A stretch of DNA of 64,000 nucleotides, taken from assembly GCF_026210795.1 (NCBI RefSeq), contig NC_089443.1, positions 2,728,001 to 2,792,000 of the forward strand, read 5' to 3'. This stretch comes from Rhizophagus irregularis (Eukaryota > Glomeromycota > Glomeromycetes > Glomerales > Glomeraceae). The position numbers and the translations under genes are program-made. Numbering within the stretch: the stretch's first letter is position 1; each line of letters starts with the position of its first letter. Under the pieces are notes generated by a model, which had not been told where the DNA came from, ran no database searches, and saw nothing but the letters and a program-made list of their open reading frames with translations. This document shows, one piece after another, positions 40,228 through 52,764 of this stretch.

Positions 40228-41235
40228 ATTAGCAGTATATGGAAGAGAAAAATACTTCAGCTTATAAACTATTGTCCAGAGCACCTTAAATCCTGTGAAA
40301 GTATCCACAAGTAGATCTGATATGAAATGGGCGTTAGGGTACCGGAATAGTTCCTCCGTTATCAATAATGTTTCACACACATAGGTTGTTAATTTGTATC
40401 ACTGCTAACAATATCAAAACATTTTTTCAGAGCGCCCAGGTTCTTGTTTTCTTGGCATATTAAATTTACTACCAAATTTCGCGCGAATTGAAAAGTTATG
40501 AGCTGTTACTTTCTTCACGTTTTATGAATAATCTAACTAACGATGAAACTAGAGAGTAGATTTCCTCCGTTCATCCAACACTTTGTGTCGAACGCACTAT
40601 GGATTGTTTTAGTACTAAAATGTTGTCTTGATCATTTCCATTTTCAACATACTGTAAATAATTAAGAATGAACTGCATGAATTGTATTCCATGTATTCTA
40701 GCACAACAATAACATGTAAAAGAGTTGACAACTAAATAGTTAAACGAACATAAATTTATATCATATATTATTCCTAGTTGTTATAAAGGCGTTGAAACTA
40801 GAGTTCCAATTGAGTGGGACATCAAGCTGTAGATTATAAAATATTACGCTAATTTACGATGTACATTAATGCATGATGCATAGATTTTCTGGGGAAACAT
40901 ACAAAAATCAGATTTTACTTAATTTAGTAAAAAGTATGGTAACCGAAAAATCGGAAAGTCGGTGGATAGTATTTTTTGCACCCGACTTACAAACATTACC
41001 AAATTGCCATATTTATTAATGATTTCCTGATTTTCAAATTTTCTAGAAATACCACAAACAATTATTAAAATAGTAAGTATAACTTTCAAAGATTATTATA
41101 TAAAAAGTAATTTGGATTCTTAAAATTGTGTTACTGATTTTCAAACACTCATGTTTTAAAAAAAATGGCAGTTGTCCTTTTTCGAAAATTGTTTTTCAAA
41201 ATTCTTTTAAAAAAAAATAAAAAATAATATAAAAG
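40228..41235. other. intergenic, kinase 5' side to first kelch gene
   Basis: It contains both promoters of a divergent pair. An open frame continues upstream of the kinase start to 40380 but lacks kinase-family similarity. Otherwise AT-rich with no feature I can support. Confidence 0.55.
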
Positions 41236-43161
41236 ATGGTGTATATATTTATCATATTATCGTGTCAATTATTTCTTTTAGTGAATAGGTTTGTATATGG
41301 ACAATTTATACCTGGGCTTCGATTAGGTCATACAGCAAATACCGTTGGAAATAAAATATATTTTATAGGAGGATATAATTTTGCCAAATCTATTCCAACA
41401 AGTGAAATTTTTTATCTTAATAAAGAAACAGATACATGGGAAGAAATAAAAAGTCAAGGAATAAAATTACCATTTAAAGTAGAACATACAGCTAATATAG
41501 GAGGTATTAATCAAGATATAATATTTATTATGGGAGGATTAATAGGAGATACAAATTTTTTATATCAATTTGATACTAAAACAAATATAGTAAGTATACC
41601 AATAATTCAAGGAAAAGTTCCAACAAGTCGTGCATTTATGAGTTCTGTTAATTTTGAAGGAAAAATTTTTGTATTTAGTGGGCAAAATTCTGATGATATA
41701 TACTTTAATAGTTTTGATATTTTGGATACTATTAATTTAAGATGGGAAATTGGTAATTTAATTAACGCTCCTACTCCTAGAAGTAAACATACCTCAACAT
41801 TAGTTAATAATGTTATTTATTACATTGGTGGTATGCAACTTAATGGAAATTACATTTCAATGAATGATGTATGTAATATTAATATATTAATAAGTTTACG
41901 TTAATTAATTAATTAATAAGTTTAATTTTTTATTATAGATTTATCAATATGATATTGGCAAAAGTACATGGTCTTTAAAGGTCTGAATTTCATGTGCTGA
42001 TCTTGCGTATAACGTCTAAAATTTAAACGTAATGATTTAAATGTTTCTAGAAAGCTACATTGGCTTTAGGAGATGTACCAGGACCTAGAGGTGGTCATTC
42101 GGCTGTATTAGGTGATTTCTATTTATTCATCTCTTTAATTATGAATTTTTATCTAATACCATATTTTATAATATATATCATATATTTGTATGTACACTTC
42201 TTATAGTTGAAGATAAAATTTGTATATATGGAGGAATTTATTCACCTAAAGAAACAATAGCTATGTTGGATACTACCACTTTAGTATGGACAATACCACA
42301 ATTTAATAATCCTAAAGCACCAAAGTTACCAAACCTTGTTTATCATACTGCTACAATGAAAGATAATGAAAGATAATTATAATATGTTTATTGCCTTTGG
42401 TAAGTTAATTTAAAAAAAAAAATATTGTTTTAAATGAATCTTTTCTAACCTTATGTATTTTTTTTTAGGAAATGATACAGATGTACGCGTATTAAATAAT
42501 AATTTTTATATGTTTGACTTTAAAAATTTCCAATGGAATATTTTTACAGTAAAAGAAATTGCAAAGACTAAAGATCCTGATACTCCAATGGCACCTTCAC
42601 CAATAAGTCCAATGGTTGAATCACATAAACCATTTATTATTAGTTTATCTGTTGGATTAGCAATAATTGGATTAGCAGCAATCGTAATAATTTCGGTAAT
42701 AGTTTATAGACGTACAAAGAGAAATCGAGACTTTGAAAATAGAAATTTACCTGAAACTGTTACAGATAATCCTTATCCTACCAATTTTTCTCAAAACATG
42801 GTAAGTATTTTTCAAAAATATTAATGAAAAGTAAATTTAATTTTTCACTTTCTGTTGGCATTATATCATAAATCGTACATCTTAACACTTTTTATCTTGG
42901 CAGATTGGATACCAACATACGCCCACAACGACACGTCAATACAATTCATCTCAACTTCGAGAACAATCTAATCATGAAATTATACCACAGTATGCACAGC
43001 AACTTCTAGAATCACCATATCACGAATTTATACCGCAATATGCACAACAATCAACTCAATTTCGAGAACAACCTTTTATACCGCAGTACACACAGCAGCC
43101 ACAAATAATATCACCACCACAAGAAAGAAATCTAGGAAGTGAACATCCTCCGTATTATTAA
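41236..43161 (+). CDS. kelch-repeat type I membrane protein, copy 1 (frame-broken by a 10-bp duplication)
   Basis: Exons 41236-41868, 41939-41980, 42051-42111, 42207-42399, 42469-42800 and 42904-43161. A signal peptide (IILSCQLFLLVNRFVYGQ) leads into kelch blades of type LGHTANTVGNKIYFIGGYNF and SKHTSTLVNNVIYYIGGMQ, giving a beta-propeller outside the cell. A membrane helix (IISLSVGLAIIGLAAIVIIS) and YRRTKR stop-transfer follow, then a cytosolic tail with IPQYAQQ and IPQYTQQ repeats. The fourth exon carries a perfect-type 10-bp tandem duplication (AAAGATAATG, 42359-42378) that shifts the frame; without it the text would match the paralogues. This copy is the most divergent of the five and has one more exon at its end. 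Function unknown; kelch ectodomains usually bind proteins or sugars. Confidence 0.82.
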
Positions 43162-44240
43162 AAACTTATTTTTTGATTTTATTAAAAATAATATAATTTT
43201 TTTATCAAATATTTATCAATATACTGCACTTACTATAGTATCTCAATATCCTTAATTTATATGTATAAATAAAAATCAATTGTGTAACAACCATGAAAAT
43301 ATCCGGGGTACTATTGCTAGTACTTAAAGGGATTTTTGCTTTTAACTGTTCTAAAAAAAAGGATTTATTAAATTACGCAATGATTTCATTAACCAATGTG
43401 TAACCATATTACAATTTTGTTTGTAGTAACTCCCTAAATGGCTGCGATTGTTCAACATAAATATAGTTAAAAGAAATTTTAGTTCGTTAATTTTTTTTTT
43501 TTAGACATACAATGAACGTCATTTATAACACAAAAGTGAAATTTGATTTTATTATAATGGAAATGGAAAAGAATTTTGGAAAAAATTTCACCACTGCAGA
43601 ATCTTCTTTTTTTTTGTCATGAGAAGCTAGTTCAAATTTGTTAGTTAAGCTGATAATATGTTTCTTATACAAAGTTACCAAATTTTTTACTTTTCAGTAG
43701 TGTAGGATTAGGATAGCAATCGTCAATTGATTATCTGTAATGATGAAGTTATGATAATGGATCATCCGGATAAACGTATAATAAATATTCGAAAAATAAA
43801 TATTTTAATTCCAAAATAATTTATTGTTTCAATTGTTTGTCTCTAACCTTAAATTACAATAATTGAATATCAGATTCCGTCTAGTTAAATGGATATAAAC
43901 TTTAAATTATACCATTCTATTTTCGGATATTCCGAATAAGTACAAAAAATATGATTTTTATTTAAGGTTGCATTTACTTTCAAAATTGTATTTATTTAGA
44001 ACTTTGTGATACAAAAATAAATACCAACAAATCTATTATTAATTTTATGCAAAATGGGATTAATCATTTAAGCCGGACACAGAACAATTGTTATTTTGGT
44101 AGATTATCTTTTGTTACGCTAGAATTTTCTTTGAAATGAATCACGATGGATGTACAAATTCTCCTTTTTCATAAATTTATAAAAAGGATGTAATTCTTTT
44201 TCAGTTTTTTTTTTTTAAAAAAAAGTACTTTTAGTCAAAA
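43162..44240. other. intergenic between kelch copies 1 and 2
   Basis: AT-rich, with a T-run/A-run hairpin just before the copy 2 start. Parts near 43930-44230 resemble the blocks upstream of copies 3-5, so the duplicated unit includes promoter DNA. Confidence 0.55.
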
Positions 44241-46334
44241 ATGGGTTGCAAATTTTTAAACTATCATTTTATGTTAGTTTTATTAATTCAATTATTTCTT
44301 TTGATTCCATTATTTGTAAATGGGCAATTTATACCAGGACCTCGATCTGGTCACACGGCAACTCTCATCGGAAATAAAATATATTTTATAGGAGGATATA
44401 ATTTTACAACTCCTAAAGAAAGTGATATATTTTATTATAATGGAATAGCATGGGTAGAATTGAATAATCAAGTTAGTGGTCAAGGTGCAGATATGCCACC
44501 TAAACTTGGACATACAGCTAATGTAGGAGGACGTAATCAAGATTTGATATTTATTATAGGAGGTGACGATTTTTCGAAAGTATATCAACTTGATACTAAG
44601 ACAAATAATGTTACTTCACCAACAATTCTGGGAGTTACTCCAATCATAAATAGCTTAGTATTTATGAGTTCTGTTAGTTATGGAGGGAAAATTTATTTGT
44701 TTGGTGGAGGAGAAATTGATATTAAAACTGATCTTTATACTTTGCAAAGTAGTCTTTTTATTTTTAATACTATTAATTTGAATTGGGAAGATGGTAGCCA
44801 AGTTGGTGCTCCTCCTCCCAGATATAAGCATACAGCAACATTAGTTAATGAAATTATATATTATATTGGTGGTATACAAGTTAATAATTCCATTATTTCT
44901 TATCCTTCAATGTCCGATGTACGTAAGATTATAGATAATTAAAGTTATATAAAGTATGAGAATTATATTAATAAGTTGAATTTATTATTGTAGATTTATC
45001 GATATAGTACTATATCAAATACATGGTCTTCAGCGGTCTGTTAATTAAAATTATTCTTTTTTGAATATCACGTGGTATCTAATACGTTAATAACTCTAGG
45101 TAGCTAGGTTGGCTCCAGGAAATACTCCAGGACCTAGAGTTGGCCATTCAGCTGTTTTGGGTGATTTTCTTCTTCAAATTTAAAAAAAATATTTTGTTTA
45201 TTTTGTTTAATTATTTTTTATTTATAGTTGAAGGCAAAATTTGTATATTTGGGGGAAGTATCGATTTTTTATCACCTATAGAATCAATCGCTATGTTGGA
45301 TACTAGCACCTTAGAATGGTCAATACCATCTTTTAAAAATCCAAAGAGACCAAATATGCCAACTTTACCAAACCTAGTTTATCATACTGCCACATTAGTA
45401 GATAAGCGTATGTTAGTTGCTTTCGGTGAGTTATTTTTTTTAAAATATTTCAATGTAAATTCATCTCACGTGACTTTAATTATTATTTTATTTAGGAAAT
45501 GATACGGATAAATCGGTTAATGCGGTTACTAGTGGATATAAAGGATTAAATAATGATTTTTATATATTTGACTTTAATGATTTTCAATGGTACATTACAA
45601 CAGCAGACGAACTTACGAATCCATCTTCTAATATCCCAAAGTTATTTTCTTCCAGTAGTGCAGGAATATCATCGAATAAGCCACTAACTATTGCTTTATT
45701 ATCAGTTGGAATAATACTAGGTGTAGCTATAGTCGGAACAGTAATATTTGTATATTATAGACGTAAGAAAAATCAAAGTAAAAATGATGTCGGTTATCCA
45801 GCAGATTATGTCAGTTATCCGGCAGATGATTCAAATATTTCTTATGATAAATTTTCATTCAGTCAACGATCAACTTTATATTCAAGCCAACCATCAATGC
45901 AATATCAATCTACAAACCAACATCAACAATTTACACCTGAACAACGTATCTCAAATAATAATAATTTAACTCAGCCTCAAGGATATATCGGTCAAGAATA
46001 TTCCATTCTACGAATTCCATCAGATGATGATAGACTTTCTAATCATCGTCCCGGAAGTGGAACTGGAGCTTATTCTCAAAGAAGTGAAGCTCCTCTCCCC
46101 CCTCCTCCTTCAACTGATCCTCATTCTCAAGGAAGTGAAGCTCCTTTCCCCTCTCCCCTTTCAACTGATTCTCATTCTCAAGGAAGTGAAGCTCCTCTCC
46201 CCCCTCCCCCTTCAACTGATTCTCATTCTCAAGGAAGTGAAGCTCCTCCTCTCCCCTCTCCCCCTTTAACTGATCCTCATTCTCAAGGAAGTAAAGCTCT
46301 TCTTCCCCCTCCCCCTCCCCCTAAGACTCCATAA
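44241..46334 (+). CDS. kelch-repeat type I membrane protein, copy 2 (full proline-rich tail)
   Basis: Five exons (44241-44918, 44994-45035, 45100-45160, 45228-45425, 45496-46334), all in phase. Signal peptide near residues 10-30 (LVLLIQLFLLIPLFVNGQ), then kelch blades (FIPGPRSGHTATLIGNKIYF, PPKLGHTANVGGRNQDLIFI, PPRYKHTATLVNEIIYYIGG, GPRVGHSAVLG, VYHTATLVDKRMLVAFG). A membrane helix (LLSVGIILGVAIVGTVIFVY) is followed by basic YRRKKN and a long cytosolic tail. The tail ends in five units of type SQGSEAPLPPPPSTD, polyproline runs that could bind SH3 or WW domains. The 42-nt second exon is kept in all paralogues. This looks like the intact reference copy of the array and is receptor-like in layout, which is inference. 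Confidence 0.87.
46080..46325 (+). repeat. in-frame 51-54 bp tandem repeats, proline-rich tail of kelch copy 2
   Basis: Five units each carry TCTCAAGGAAGTGAAGCTCC (or close) followed by a C-rich CCTCC run and CAACTGATTC. They encode SQGSEAP plus LPPPPSTD. Copy number change would keep the reading frame. Confidence 0.9.
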
Positions 46335-47236
46335 ACTTCAACATCACAACGTGTTAATGTAATAATAAGCCTTTATAAACTTCATAATGGACAATTACTT
46401 CTTTAAGTAATCAAATAATCTTTATAATATTCATTATAATTCTATTTTCATTAATTGGTCGGTTACTTTCAAATATTTTAACATTAAACGATTTAACAAG
46501 ATAATACATTATCTTTTTGTATTGTAATTTTATACAATGTAAATTTTATTGTAAAATACTTCAAAAAATAATATACTTTATTTTGATTTTCCCGTCACAT
46601 TAAAGATTTTAAACTTCCGAATTGTGTAATTATTTATTATAAAGAATTTTCCATTTATACCTTATAAAAAAATTTCCGAAAATGTCGATCGCTTCGGTTA
46701 GAAATGAAAGATTTCTCGGTTACATATTTGATAAAGCGTGTGACATTAATACGACATTTCATGTAATTTCCAATGTTGTCATTTTATTTTTCAAGTATGT
46801 TGTTTGATACATAAAGTTATACCGAAAAGAATGACAAAAATTTTTTTACCTTTGGCAATATAGATAATGAATATTCGGATAAACGTATAAGAGATATCCG
46901 AAGTACTTATTAATTGTTTCGAATATCTGTTCTTAACCTTAAATTACATCAATTGAATATTAGAATTCCGCGGATATTAACATTTGTGTTGATTAGCATT
47001 TTGTGTTGCCTAAAATAAATGCCAACGATGTTTTCCAAATTTTTAAAAAGTATATTTGTGGTCAAGCGTACACAGAACAATTATTACTTAAGTAGTAGAT
47101 TGTCTTTTTTTATGCAAGATTTTTCTTTGAAGCACACTGGGCGTACAAATTCTATAATTCATAAATTCATAAAAAAGGATGCAGTCCTTTTTTTTTTTTT
47201 TGAAAAAGAGTTAAAAAGTGTACTTTTAGTCAAAAA
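46335..47236. other. intergenic between kelch copies 2 and 3
   Basis: Duplicated non-coding block: the same sequence order recurs after copies 3, 4 and 5 (for example GTCGATCGCTTCGGTTAG, CCGCGGATATTAACATTTG, ATAAATGCCAACGATGTTTT and GGTCAAGCGTACACAGAAC). A short open frame in it (from 47019) is only this block. Confidence 0.7.
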
Positions 47237-49310
47237 ATGGGTTGCAAATTTTTAAACCATCATTTGATGTTAATTTTATTAATACAATTGTTTCTTTGGG
47301 TTACATTATTTGTAAATGGACAATTTATACCAGGACCTCGATCGGGTCACACGGCAACTCACATCGGAGAGAAAATATATTTTATAGGAGGAGCCAATTT
47401 TTCAAATACAAATCAAGAAACTCAAGAAAGTGATATATTTTATTATGATGGAAATAAACTAGCATGGGTAGAAGTGAATAGTCAAGTTAATGGTCAAGGT
47501 GCAGATCTGCCACCTAAATTTGGACATACAGCTAATATAGGAGTAGGATCTAAACAAGATTTGATATTTATTATAGGAGGTGACCGATATTCGAGAGTAT
47601 ATCAATTTGATACTAAGGCAAATAATGTTACTTCACCAACTATTCTAGTGTCCAAATAAATAAGGATAACATAATATTTATGAGTTCTGCTAGTTATGAA
47701 GGAAAAATTTATTTGTTTGGTGGAGTTAGTATAGATAATAAAATTGTCTATATGTCCGATGTACGTAAGATTATAGATAATTAGTTATATAAAGTATGAG
47801 AATTATATTAATAAGTTGAATTTATTATTGTAGATTCCTCGATATAGTACTGTCTCAAATACATGGTCTTCAGATGTCAGTTACTAGTTAAAATTATTCT
47901 TTTTTGAATATCAAGTGGTATCTAATACTACGTTAATAACAATAGGTAGTTACGTTGGCTCAAGGAAATACTCCAGGACCTAGAGCTGGCCATTCAGCTG
48001 TTTTAGGTAATTTTCTTTAGTTTAAAAAACTATTTTTGTTAATTTATTTAATTATTTTTTATTTATAGTTGAAGGCAAAATTTGTATATTTGGGGGAAGT
48101 TTCAATAATTCATCACCTACAGAACCAATCGCTATGTTGGATACTAGCACCTTAGAATGGTCAATAGTCAATACCACATTTTAAAAATCCCAGATCAAAT
48201 ATGCAAAATTTACCAAAACTAGTTTATCATACTGCCACATTAGTAGATAAGCGTATGTTAGTTGCTTTCGGTGAGTTATTTTTTAAAATACTTTCAATGT
48301 AAATTCATCTTACGTGACTTTAATTAAACATGGCCGAAACCTCTGAGAAGATTTCGGGTTTCGGAATATACGAATCGAAACCCAAAACCCTAAACAAATT
48401 CCGAAACCCGAAACTAATTTCGGTCAGTTATTCCAATCCCAATTCCCGAAACTTACTATCGACGTTTGATAATCATCTTTATTTTTACTAAGACTTGATT
48501 TAGAAGTCTTTTACTCTTTTTTAAATAATAAAATGTCGGATAGTTTACCATAAAATTCAAAAAAACAAGTCTGCAAGTAGTACCGGATGGAAGCCAATTT
48601 GGAGAATTTTTGAGCAAGGAGACGAATTAGAAAGTAACTTTAATTCATAATAATATAATTTTATTAATATAATTTTATGTATGATATAAACATAGCGAAC
48701 TAATGGGTTTCGGTTATATTTCGGTATATAAAAGTTTTGGGAGTTTCGGGTTAGATTCGAGATTTGGGATTCGGAAAATAATTGCATGTTCCGAAACTAA
48801 GTTTCGGTACTATATACCTAAACCTAAAGGGTTTCGGGAGGTTTCGGTTTCGTGCCCCATGTTTAACTGTCTGTCTTTAATTATTATTTTATTCTAGGAA
48901 ATGATACGAATAATAAGGTTAATGGATATAAAGGATTAAATTTTGATTTTTATATATTTGACTTTAATAATTTCGAATGGTACATTACAACAACAGATGA
49001 ACTTACGAATCCATCTGCTAATATCCAAAAGTTATTTTCTTCCAGTAGTGTAGGAGCAATTATTGGTTCATCAGTGCTGGGTGTATTAGTAATAGTCGGA
49101 ATATTAATATTTGTATATTATAGACGTAAGAAAAATCAAAGTAAAGGAGATGTCGGTTATCCAGCAGATGATTCAAATATTTCTTATGATAAAGTTTCAT
49201 TCAGTCAACGATCAACTTTATATTCAAGCCAACCGTCAATGCAATGTCAATTTACATATCAACAATTTACACCAGAACAATGTATCTCAAATATTGATAA
49301 TTTAACTTAA
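47237..49310 (+). pseudogene. kelch-repeat membrane protein, copy 3 (pseudogene)
   Basis: The start, signal peptide and first blades match copies 2, 4 and 5, but the first exon has an early stop near 47657 and lacks roughly 190 bp of blade-coding DNA before the shared TCCGATGTACG donor near 47757. The fourth exon has a 7-bp GTCAATA duplication near 48163-48176 that shifts the frame to a stop. The membrane helix (VLGVLVIVGILIFVYY) and YRRKKN are still readable at about 49075-49140. A MITE of about 540 bp has entered the last intron. The copy may still be transcribed but cannot make the full protein. Confidence 0.88.
48324..48866. mobile_element. MITE in the last intron of kelch copy 3, about 543 bp
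   Basis: Alignment of this intron with the same intron of copies 2, 4 and 5 shows extra DNA between GTGACTTTAATT and TTTAATTATTATTTT. It begins TTAAACATGGCCGAAACCTC and ends with the inverse CCATGTTTAA. The inside is full of TTTCGG/CCGAAA motifs in both orientations. CTTTAATT occurs on both sides, so an 8-bp target duplication is possible, though about 8 extra bases lie on the right. No coding capacity. Confidence 0.8.
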
Positions 49311-49874
49311 CCTCAAGGAAATCTCGGTCAAGAAGATTCTATTTTACCAATTCCATCAAATGGTGATCAGAAGTGAAACTAATTCTCATTCTCAAAGAAG
49401 TGAAGCTCAGGCTCAACATGTTTATACCATGTTAATGTAAGTCTTTATGCAATATTTATAAGCTTCATAATGGACAATTACTACTTTATTTAAGTAATCA
49501 AGTAATCTTTATAATATGATATGATATTCATATAATTATAATTCTATTTTCATTAATTGGTCGGTCACTTTCAAACATTAACATTAAGCGATTTAACAAC
49601 ATAATACATTACCTAGATTTTATGGTTCATTACAATGTAAAATTTTATAGTAAAATACTTCAAAAAATAATATACTTTATTTTGATTTTCCCGTCACATT
49701 AAAGATATTAAACTTCCGAATTGTGTAATTATTTATTATAAAGAATTTCTATTTATACCTTATAAAAAAATTCCCGAAAATGTCGATCGCTAAATGAAAG
49801 AATTTCTTTTAGACAAACTCGGTTACATATCTGATAATGAATTATAAGCGTGTGACATTAATAATAACAGATAA

Positions 49875-50122
49875 TTTTACGCAGGGGCGTTGCCAACGCT
49901 CCCCCCTTTTTTGGAAATTATTATATAGTAATTTGCTGATCATTTATGATCACGTTATATCATAAACGCCGGTGCAAATTATGTAGTTATTATAGAATCT
50001 TTAAAGTACACGTCCTGTGCATATTTTTGCCTGTTCTACAACTTATAAGACTAAAAAGGGTTTAGAATACTAATTTTGACTTTTACATATAATATAATAT
50101 AGAAGTGCGTTGCATCTGCGTA
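49875..50122. mobile_element. candidate small DNA element, about 250 bp
   Basis: Compared with the spacers after copies 2 and 4, DNA between GTGACATTAATA and the CAATATT...TCAAGTATG block is extra. Its ends ACGCAGGGGCGTTGC and GCGTTGCATCTGCGT are imperfect inverses. CAGGGGCG is a common start of hAT-type elements. The exact limits and target duplication are unclear. Confidence 0.5.
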
Positions 50123-50330
50123 TAAATTTTCAATATTATCATGTTATTTTTCAAGTATGTTGTTTGATACATAAAGTTATACCGAAAAGAATGACAAAAA
50201 ATTTTTTTACCTTTGACAATATAGATAATGAATATTCGGATAAATGTATAAGAGATATCTGAAGTACTTCGAATATCTGTTCTCAACCTTAAATTACAAT
50301 TTAAAATTGAATATTGAAATTCCGCGGATA

Positions 50331-50803
50331 TAGGGATTGGAATCGATTTTACAATAATCGAATTTATCGAAAATCGATAAGAATCGATTTTAAATCGATT
50401 ATCGAATAAAAATCGAATTTACTTATTGTGGCGCAGTAGCGTTAATAAGATTTCCCCTGCGTACCCTACAAGTATTGGCCTATTTGTCACACATTATTTG
50501 TCACATAGTTAATTTCTTAATTTCTTAATGCCGGCCGTTTCGTGACATTTTGGGGTAGTCCGTTAATAAGAAGTTAGGTCGATGTCACGTGACATTAACA
50601 AAAATCCAAAAAAAAGGAAATTTTGTTGTCCAATGAAATTCAAGTTATGTTGTACAAAATTCCCATAAAGGAAATTTTATATGTCGATCTTAATAATTTT
50701 GATAGTCACGTGACCGACAGTAGTATAATTTCGATTAACGATTAATCGACGATTAATCGATTCTAAAATCGATTCTAATAATGATAATCGATTCCAATCC
50801 CTA
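50331..50803. mobile_element. hAT-like MITE with 8-bp target duplication, 473 bp
   Basis: Ends are TAGGGATTGGAATCGATTTT and AATCGATTCCAATCCCTA, near-perfect inverses. CGCGGATA directly flanks both sides (50323-50330 and 50804-50811). The spacers upstream of copies 3 and 5 have the uninterrupted CGCGGATATTAACATTTG, so they are empty sites. Many ATCGAT motifs lie near the ends; there is no coding sequence. Confidence 0.92.
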
Positions 50804-51080
50804 CGCGGATATTAACATTTGTGTTATTTAGCACTTTGTATTGCCTAAAATAAATGCCAACGATGTTTTCCAAATTTAAAGTATATTTGTGGTCAAGCGT
50901 ACACAGAACAATTATTACTTTAGTAGATTATCTTTTTTATGCAAGATTTTTTTTTGAAACTGGAGCACACTGGGCGTACAAATTCAATAATAAATTCTTT
51001 AAAAAGGATGCAATTCTTTTTTTTCGGGATTTTTTCTGTTTTTTTTTGAAAAAGAGTTAAAAAGTATATTTTTAACGAAA

Positions 51081-52764
51081 ATGTGTCACAAAATTTTAAA
51101 TTATCATTTTATGTTAAGTTTATTAATACAATTGTTTCTTTGGGTTACAATTATAAATGGACAATTTATACCAGGACCTCGATCAGGTCACACGGCAACT
51201 CTCATCGGAGATAAAATATATTTTATCGGAGGATATAATTTTTCAATTTCACCTAAAGAAAGTGATGTATTTTATTATGATGGAAATAAACTAGCATGGG
51301 TAGAGGTGAATAGTCAAGTTAGTGGTCAAGATGCAGATATGCCATTTCAATTAGGACATACAGCTAATATAGGAGGACTTAAACAAGATTTGATTTTTTT
51401 TATAGGAGGTGGCCGATTTCCAATAATATATCAACTTGATACTAAAACAAATAAAATTACTTCACCAATAATTCTGGGAGATTTTCCAAGTCGTGATAAC
51501 TTAATGTTTATGAGTTCTGTTAGTAGTTATGAAGGGAAAATTTATTTGTTTGGTGGAGGAAAAATTGAAACTGATATAATTACTTTGTATAGTAATCATT
51601 ATATTTTTAATACTAAAAATTTGAATTGGGAAGATGGTAGCTTAGTTGGTGCTCCTCCAGCCAGATATAAGCACACAGCAACATTAGTTAATGAAATTAT
51701 ATATTATATTGGTGGTATACAAATAAATAATTCTTATGTTTCTTATCCTTCAATGTCCGATGTACGTAAGATTATAGATAATTAAAGCTATATAAAGTAT
51801 GAGAATTATATTAATAAGTTGAATTTATTATTGTAGATTTATCGATATAGTACTATATCAAATACATGGTCTTTAGAGGTCAGTTAATTAAAATCATTTT
51901 TTTCGAATATCACGTGATATCTAATACGTTAATAACTCTAGGTAGTTACGTTGGCTCCAGGAAATACTCCAGGGCGTAGACTTGGCCATTCAGCTGTTTT
52001 GGGTGATTTTCTTCTTTAAATTTAAAAAATATTTAGTTTAGAAGTTTAATTATTTTTCATTTATAGTTGAAGGCAAAATTTGTATATTTGGGGGAAGTTT
52101 CAATAATTCATCACCTATAGAATCAATCGCTATGTTGGATACTAGCACCTTAGAATGGTCAATACCACATTTTAAAAATCCAAGGAGACCAAATATGCCA
52201 ACTTTACCAAACCTAGTTTATCACACTGCCACATTAATAGATAAACGCATGTTAGTTGCTTTCGGTGAGTTATTTTTTTAAATATTTCAACGTAAATTCG
52301 TTTCACGTGACTTTGATTATTATTTTATTTTAGGAAATGATACGGATAATCCGGTTAATGGATATAAGGGATTAAATAATAATTTTTATATATTTGACTT
52401 TAATAATAATGAATGGTACATTTCAACAGCAGATGAACTTATGAATCCATCTTCTAATATCCCAAAGTTATTTTCTTCCAGTACTAGTGCAGGAATATCA
52501 TCGAATAGATCAGCAATTATTGGTTCATCAGTTGGAATAGTTCTGGGTGTATTAGTATTAATAGTCGGAATATTAATATTTGTATATTATAGGCGTAAGA
52601 AAAATCAAAGTAAAGGAGATGTCGGCTATCTAGCAGATGATTCAAATATTTCTTATGATAAATTTTCATTCAGTCAACGATCAACTTTATATTTAAGCCA
52701 ACCATCAATGCAATGTCAATTTACACCTGAACAATGTATCTCAAATATTAATAATTTAACTTAG
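51081..52764 (+). CDS. kelch-repeat type I membrane protein, copy 4 (short tail)
   Basis: Exons 51081-51761, 51837-51878, 51942-52002, 52067-52264 and 52334-52764 join in phase. Signal peptide (LSLLIQLFLWVTIINGQ), kelch blades (PRSGHTATLIGDKIYFIGGY, ARYKHTATLVNEIIYYIGG, RRLGHSAVLG), membrane helix (SSVGIVLGVLVLIVGILIFV) and YRRKKN are intact. The cytosolic tail stops at a TAG just after CISNINNLT, where copy 2 has CAG and continues for more than 100 residues. Downstream DNA still resembles the lost tail. Blade loops differ from copies 2 and 5, e.g. FPSRDNLMF and GRFPIIYQ. Confidence 0.86.

Larger units (their letters stand above)
49311..51080. other. intergenic between kelch copies 3 and 4, with two insertions
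   Basis: The duplicated kelch spacer is interrupted here by a 473-bp MITE (50331-50803) and by a second insertion-like stretch (about 49870-50130). The first bases after 49311 are the vestige of the long cytosolic tail. Confidence 0.7.

Noticed and set aside
45748-45969. Alternative frames over the kelch tails (also 46024, 49111, 55278)
   Set aside because: They are shadows of the genuine membrane-helix and tail frame of the kelch genes.
47019-47255. Open frame upstream of kelch copy 3, with a partner at 50854
   Set aside because: Lies in the duplicated promoter block; the reading frame is not kept between copies, so it is spacer DNA.
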